Shown piece after piece: positions 32,816 to 34,178 of a stretch of DNA of 34,178 nucleotides (position 1 is the first letter of the stretch; each line of letters opens with the position of its first letter). The DNA lies in assembly GCA_045110675.1 (NCBI GenBank), contig JBGCGJ010000028.1, forward strand, positions 1 to 34,178, read 5' to 3'. A program made the position numbers and the translations under genes. This stretch comes from JBALVT01 sp045110675. GTDB lineage: Bacteria > Pseudomonadota > Gammaproteobacteria > Pseudomonadales > Halieaceae. A model generated the notes under the pieces. That model was not told the DNA's origin. It made no database searches and worked only from the letters and a program-made list of their open reading frames with translations.

Positions 32816-33094
32816 CTACTCAGCCTTTTCCTCAGCTGCAGCTTCTTCCTCGGCAGGTGCTTCTTCCGCTGGCGTTTCCTCAGCTGCAACCTCTTCTTCG
32901 GCTGCCTCTTCCGCGGGAGCTTCCTCAGCAGGTGCTGCAGGTACCGCCGCCTTTATCAAGCCTTCTTCGACCAGTATGCGGACTTTCTCGTCGCCATTAA
33001 CCGGGTTTTTACTGGCGTCTTTAACGGCATAGCGGTTATCGCTGCGCTGTAAAATAGTGTATTCATCTGTCTTTTTTACCAACTTCATGGCCAT
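32816..33094 (-). CDS. Small protein with basic N-terminal domain and Ala/Glu/Pro-rich acidic tail
   Basis: A 92-residue protein of unknown function. Residues 1-50 form a compact-looking domain (MKLVKKTDEYTILQRSDNRY, VNGDEKVRILVEEGLIKA). Residues 51-92 are a low-complexity tail of Ala, Glu and Pro repeats (APAEEAPAEE-type units), strongly acidic and probably disordered or helical. ATG at 33094 has GGGAG nine bases upstream. The frame stays open to 33340, but that extension would overlap tRNA-Leu on the other strand and is rejected. It has its own terminator, so it is likely monocistronic. I recall similar head domains in other gammaproteobacteria but cannot assign a function. Confidence 0.8.
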   Translation of the reverse strand: MAMKLVKKTDEYTILQRSDNRYAVKDASKNPVNGDEKVRILVEEGLIKAAVPAAPAEEAPAEEAAEEEVAAEETPAEEAPAEEEAAAEEKAE

Positions 33095-33218
33095 GCTCTT
33101 TTCTCCCGAGATACTCAGATTGTATGCCACGCTACTGGTGGCCCAAAAGTAAAGTGATAGCTCGCGCTTCAACTGGCGCGAAGTGTACAACCAATTTACG
33201 CCTAGGTTAAGGAAAACA

Positions 33219-33246
33219 TTGAACTTTGACTGCGGGTTGCTATAAT
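33219..33246 (+). promoter_or_regulatory. Predicted promoter of tRNA-Leu
   Basis: TTGAAC (33219-33224), a 16-base spacer and a perfect TATAAT (33241-33246) precede a GC-rich discriminator. The tRNA begins about 50 bases downstream of the expected transcript start. Confidence 0.65.
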
Positions 33247-33303
33247 CCTGCGCTCTCCAAATCGGGGATCTGTAAATACAGAGACTTCGATAGTTCCCTC
33301 CCT

Positions 33304-33390
33304 GCCGGAGTGGTGAAATTGGTAGACACGCCGGATTCAAAATCCGGTGCTAGCGATAGCGTGCCGGTTCAAGTCCGGCCTCCGGTACCA
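33304..33390 (+). tRNA. tRNA-Leu(CAA)
   Basis: An 87-base class II tRNA. The acceptor arms are GCCGGAG (33304-33310) and CTCCGGT, with discriminator A and an encoded CCA (to 33390). The D arm contains AAATTGGTAGA. The anticodon stem CCGGA/TCCGG has loop TTCAAAA, so the anticodon is CAA, reading UUG. The long variable arm TGCTAGCGATAGCGT identifies leucine, and the T loop is GGTTCAAGTCC. The 1-72 pair is G-U. Confidence 0.97.
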
Positions 33391-33516
33391 TTATTTTCTG
33401 CAATTTTAAGAATACCGAGCGCGGGTCGCCCCAAAATGGTTTTACTTGGCAAAAGCTGACGCCGTGTGCCGATTCTTCGTGATATCGTTTATGCTTAACT
33501 AAAAAAATAGCCCCAT

Positions 33517-33536
33517 GGAGATGCCTTCGGCTCTCC
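33517..33536. other. Hairpin between tRNA-Leu and the acetyltransferase gene
   Basis: GGAGATGCC and GGCTCTCC form an eight-pair stem with one bulged T and loop TTC. On the plus strand it is followed, five bases on, by TTTTT (33542-33546). On the minus strand a run of seven T follows at a longer distance. It may terminate the tRNA transcript or act in the 5' leader of the acetyltransferase gene, whose ATG is only 22 bases away. Confidence 0.4.
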
Positions 33537-33557
33537 CAAAGTTTTTACAGGTTTCCC

Positions 33558-34043
33558 ATGATTAGAGTCGCAACGGCAAGCGATGCATCCGCGATAGCCG
33601 ACATCTACAATCACTACATCCTAAACACTCTGGTCTCTCTCGAGGAAAAACAGATAGACGCCCTCAATATTGAAGGGCGTATGGCAGAGATTGAGGCCAT
33701 AGATCTTCCCTATTTGATTGCAGAAACGGAGAACGGAATTGTCGGGTATGCCTATGCGGGTAAATGGAACGGTCGATGTGCTTACAAACACACCTCAGAA
33801 GTCACGATTTATCTAGCTCGCCAGGCGATTGGTCAGGGTATTGGAACAGCATTGTATAAACAGCTGTTTGACGAATTGCGCCAACGCAATTATCACGCTG
33901 TGATCGCGGGCATATCTCTACCAAACGCAGGCAGTGTAAGTTTGCATGAGAAATTCGGCATGGAAAAGGTCGCGCACTTCAAAGAGGTAGGATTCAAGTT
34001 TGGGGAGTGGGTAGATGTTGGCTACTGGCAGGGAATGCTCTAA
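33558..34043 (+). CDS. GNAT N-acetyltransferase, phosphinothricin/methionine-sulfoximine type
   Basis: A 161-residue GNAT enzyme that transfers acetyl from acetyl-CoA. It resembles the Pat/MddA group (IRVATASDASAIADIYNHYI, LPYLIAETENGIVGYAYAGKW). The acetyl-CoA motif is RQAIGQGIGTALY (about 88-100), and the catalytic-region ISLPNAGSVSLHEKFGMEKV and FKFGEWVDVGYWQ are typical. Substrates in the group include methionine sulfoximine and phosphinothricin-like amino acids, but the exact substrate is not shown. AGG lies eight bases before the ATG. It is a single-gene unit. Confidence 0.92.
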   Translation: MIRVATASDASAIADIYNHYILNTLVSLEEKQIDALNIEGRMAEIEAIDLPYLIAETENGIVGYAYAGKWNGRCAYKHTSEVTIYLARQAIGQGIGTALYKQLFDELRQRNYHAVIAGISLPNAGSVSLHEKFGMEKVAHFKEVGFKFGEWVDVGYWQGML

Positions 34044-34067
34044 AAACAGTTCGAAACTCCGGCTTTT

Positions 34068-34178
34068 TTAAACATAGACGACTGCCCCACCGTCAACACG
34101 AATGTTTTGTCCGTTGATATATCCCGCCTGTTCTGAACACAAAAAAACCACCAGGTCCGCCACTTCCTCGCGTGTTGC
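34068..34178 (-). CDS. Short-chain dehydrogenase/reductase, C-terminal end (partial)
   Basis: The last 36 residues of an SDR protein run off the right edge of the window. The visible end, REEVADLVVFLCSEQAGYIN followed by GQNIRVDGGAVVYV, is the standard C-terminal segment of FabG-like SDR enzymes, in which YINGQ/I-x-VDGG closes the Rossmann fold. TAA is at 34068-34070. Substrate and full length cannot be judged. It converges with the acetyltransferase gene, 24 bases apart. Confidence 0.88.
   Translation of the reverse strand, partial: ATREEVADLVVFLCSEQAGYINGQNIRVDGGAVVYV

Noticed and set aside
33095..33340. 82-residue extension of the Ala/Glu-rich protein
   Set aside because: It would run antisense through the tRNA promoter and into tRNA-Leu. 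The inner ATG has a clear Shine-Dalgarno.

Overview
This is a 34-kb stretch of a gammaproteobacterial chromosome, mostly conserved core genes. Several neighbourhoods match the order known from Pseudomonas-like and marine gammaproteobacteria: guaB-guaA with xseA divergent; rpsP-rimM-trmD-rplS with ffh, a CcsA-like gene and a CorB/CorC-like gene beside it; xerD-dsbC-hom-thrC-recJ; prfB-lysS; and queA-tgt. A PEP-CTERM-sorted exported protein and the many GTG/TTG starts fit a free-living, probably marine, member of the Cellvibrionales type (Halieaceae/Spongiibacteraceae). That placement is an inference; the sequence alone does not name the species.

Layout. 1-129 is AT-rich, gene-free DNA next to the 3' end of guaA. 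130-4739 holds guaA and guaB (minus) and xseA (plus), followed by an overlooked 34-codon membrane-peptide ORF (4736-4840, minus). 4965-9193 is a signalling island. A Crp-type regulator (minus) is divergent from a translationally coupled operon encoding a DHp-like/REC/class III cyclase protein, a single-domain response regulator and a membrane histidine kinase. A convergent lipoprotein gene overlaps the kinase gene. 9804-12418 is prfB (with the programmed +1 frameshift) and lysS. 12478-14080 is a CueR-like regulator plus a YraQ/ArsP-type permease, with a recognisable MerR-family promoter. 14081-14516 is gene-free and carries two related palindromic elements. 14517-22116 is xerD, dsbC, an AlaC-like aminotransferase, hom, thrC and recJ, all on the minus strand. 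22198-23283 carries the PEP-CTERM gene with a strong candidate sigma-54 promoter and flanking terminators. 23302-29223 is the ribosomal/tRNA-modification operon, ffh, the CcsA-like gene and the CorB/CorC-like gene. 29207-32737 is queA-tgt-nudix-gamma carbonic anhydrase-DUF1289 in one run of overlapping or abutting genes. The right end has an Ala/Glu-rich small protein, tRNA-Leu(CAA), a GNAT acetyltransferase and the C-terminal end of an SDR dehydrogenase.

How the genes may work together. The most interesting candidate system is the Crp-cyclase-RR-HK cluster. The cyclase has a guanylate-type glutamate at the first substrate-specifying position and an N-terminal segment resembling the H-box helix of the neighbouring kinase. 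The Crp-type protein keeps the nucleotide-binding Gly-Glu and Arg-Ser residues. Together they could form a self-contained phosphorelay-to-cyclic-nucleotide-to-transcription circuit. The second candidate is a Cu(I)-sensing CueR-type operon whose only partner is a permease with a cysteine-rich N-terminus. The third is a PEP-CTERM protein predicted to be under sigma-54 control.
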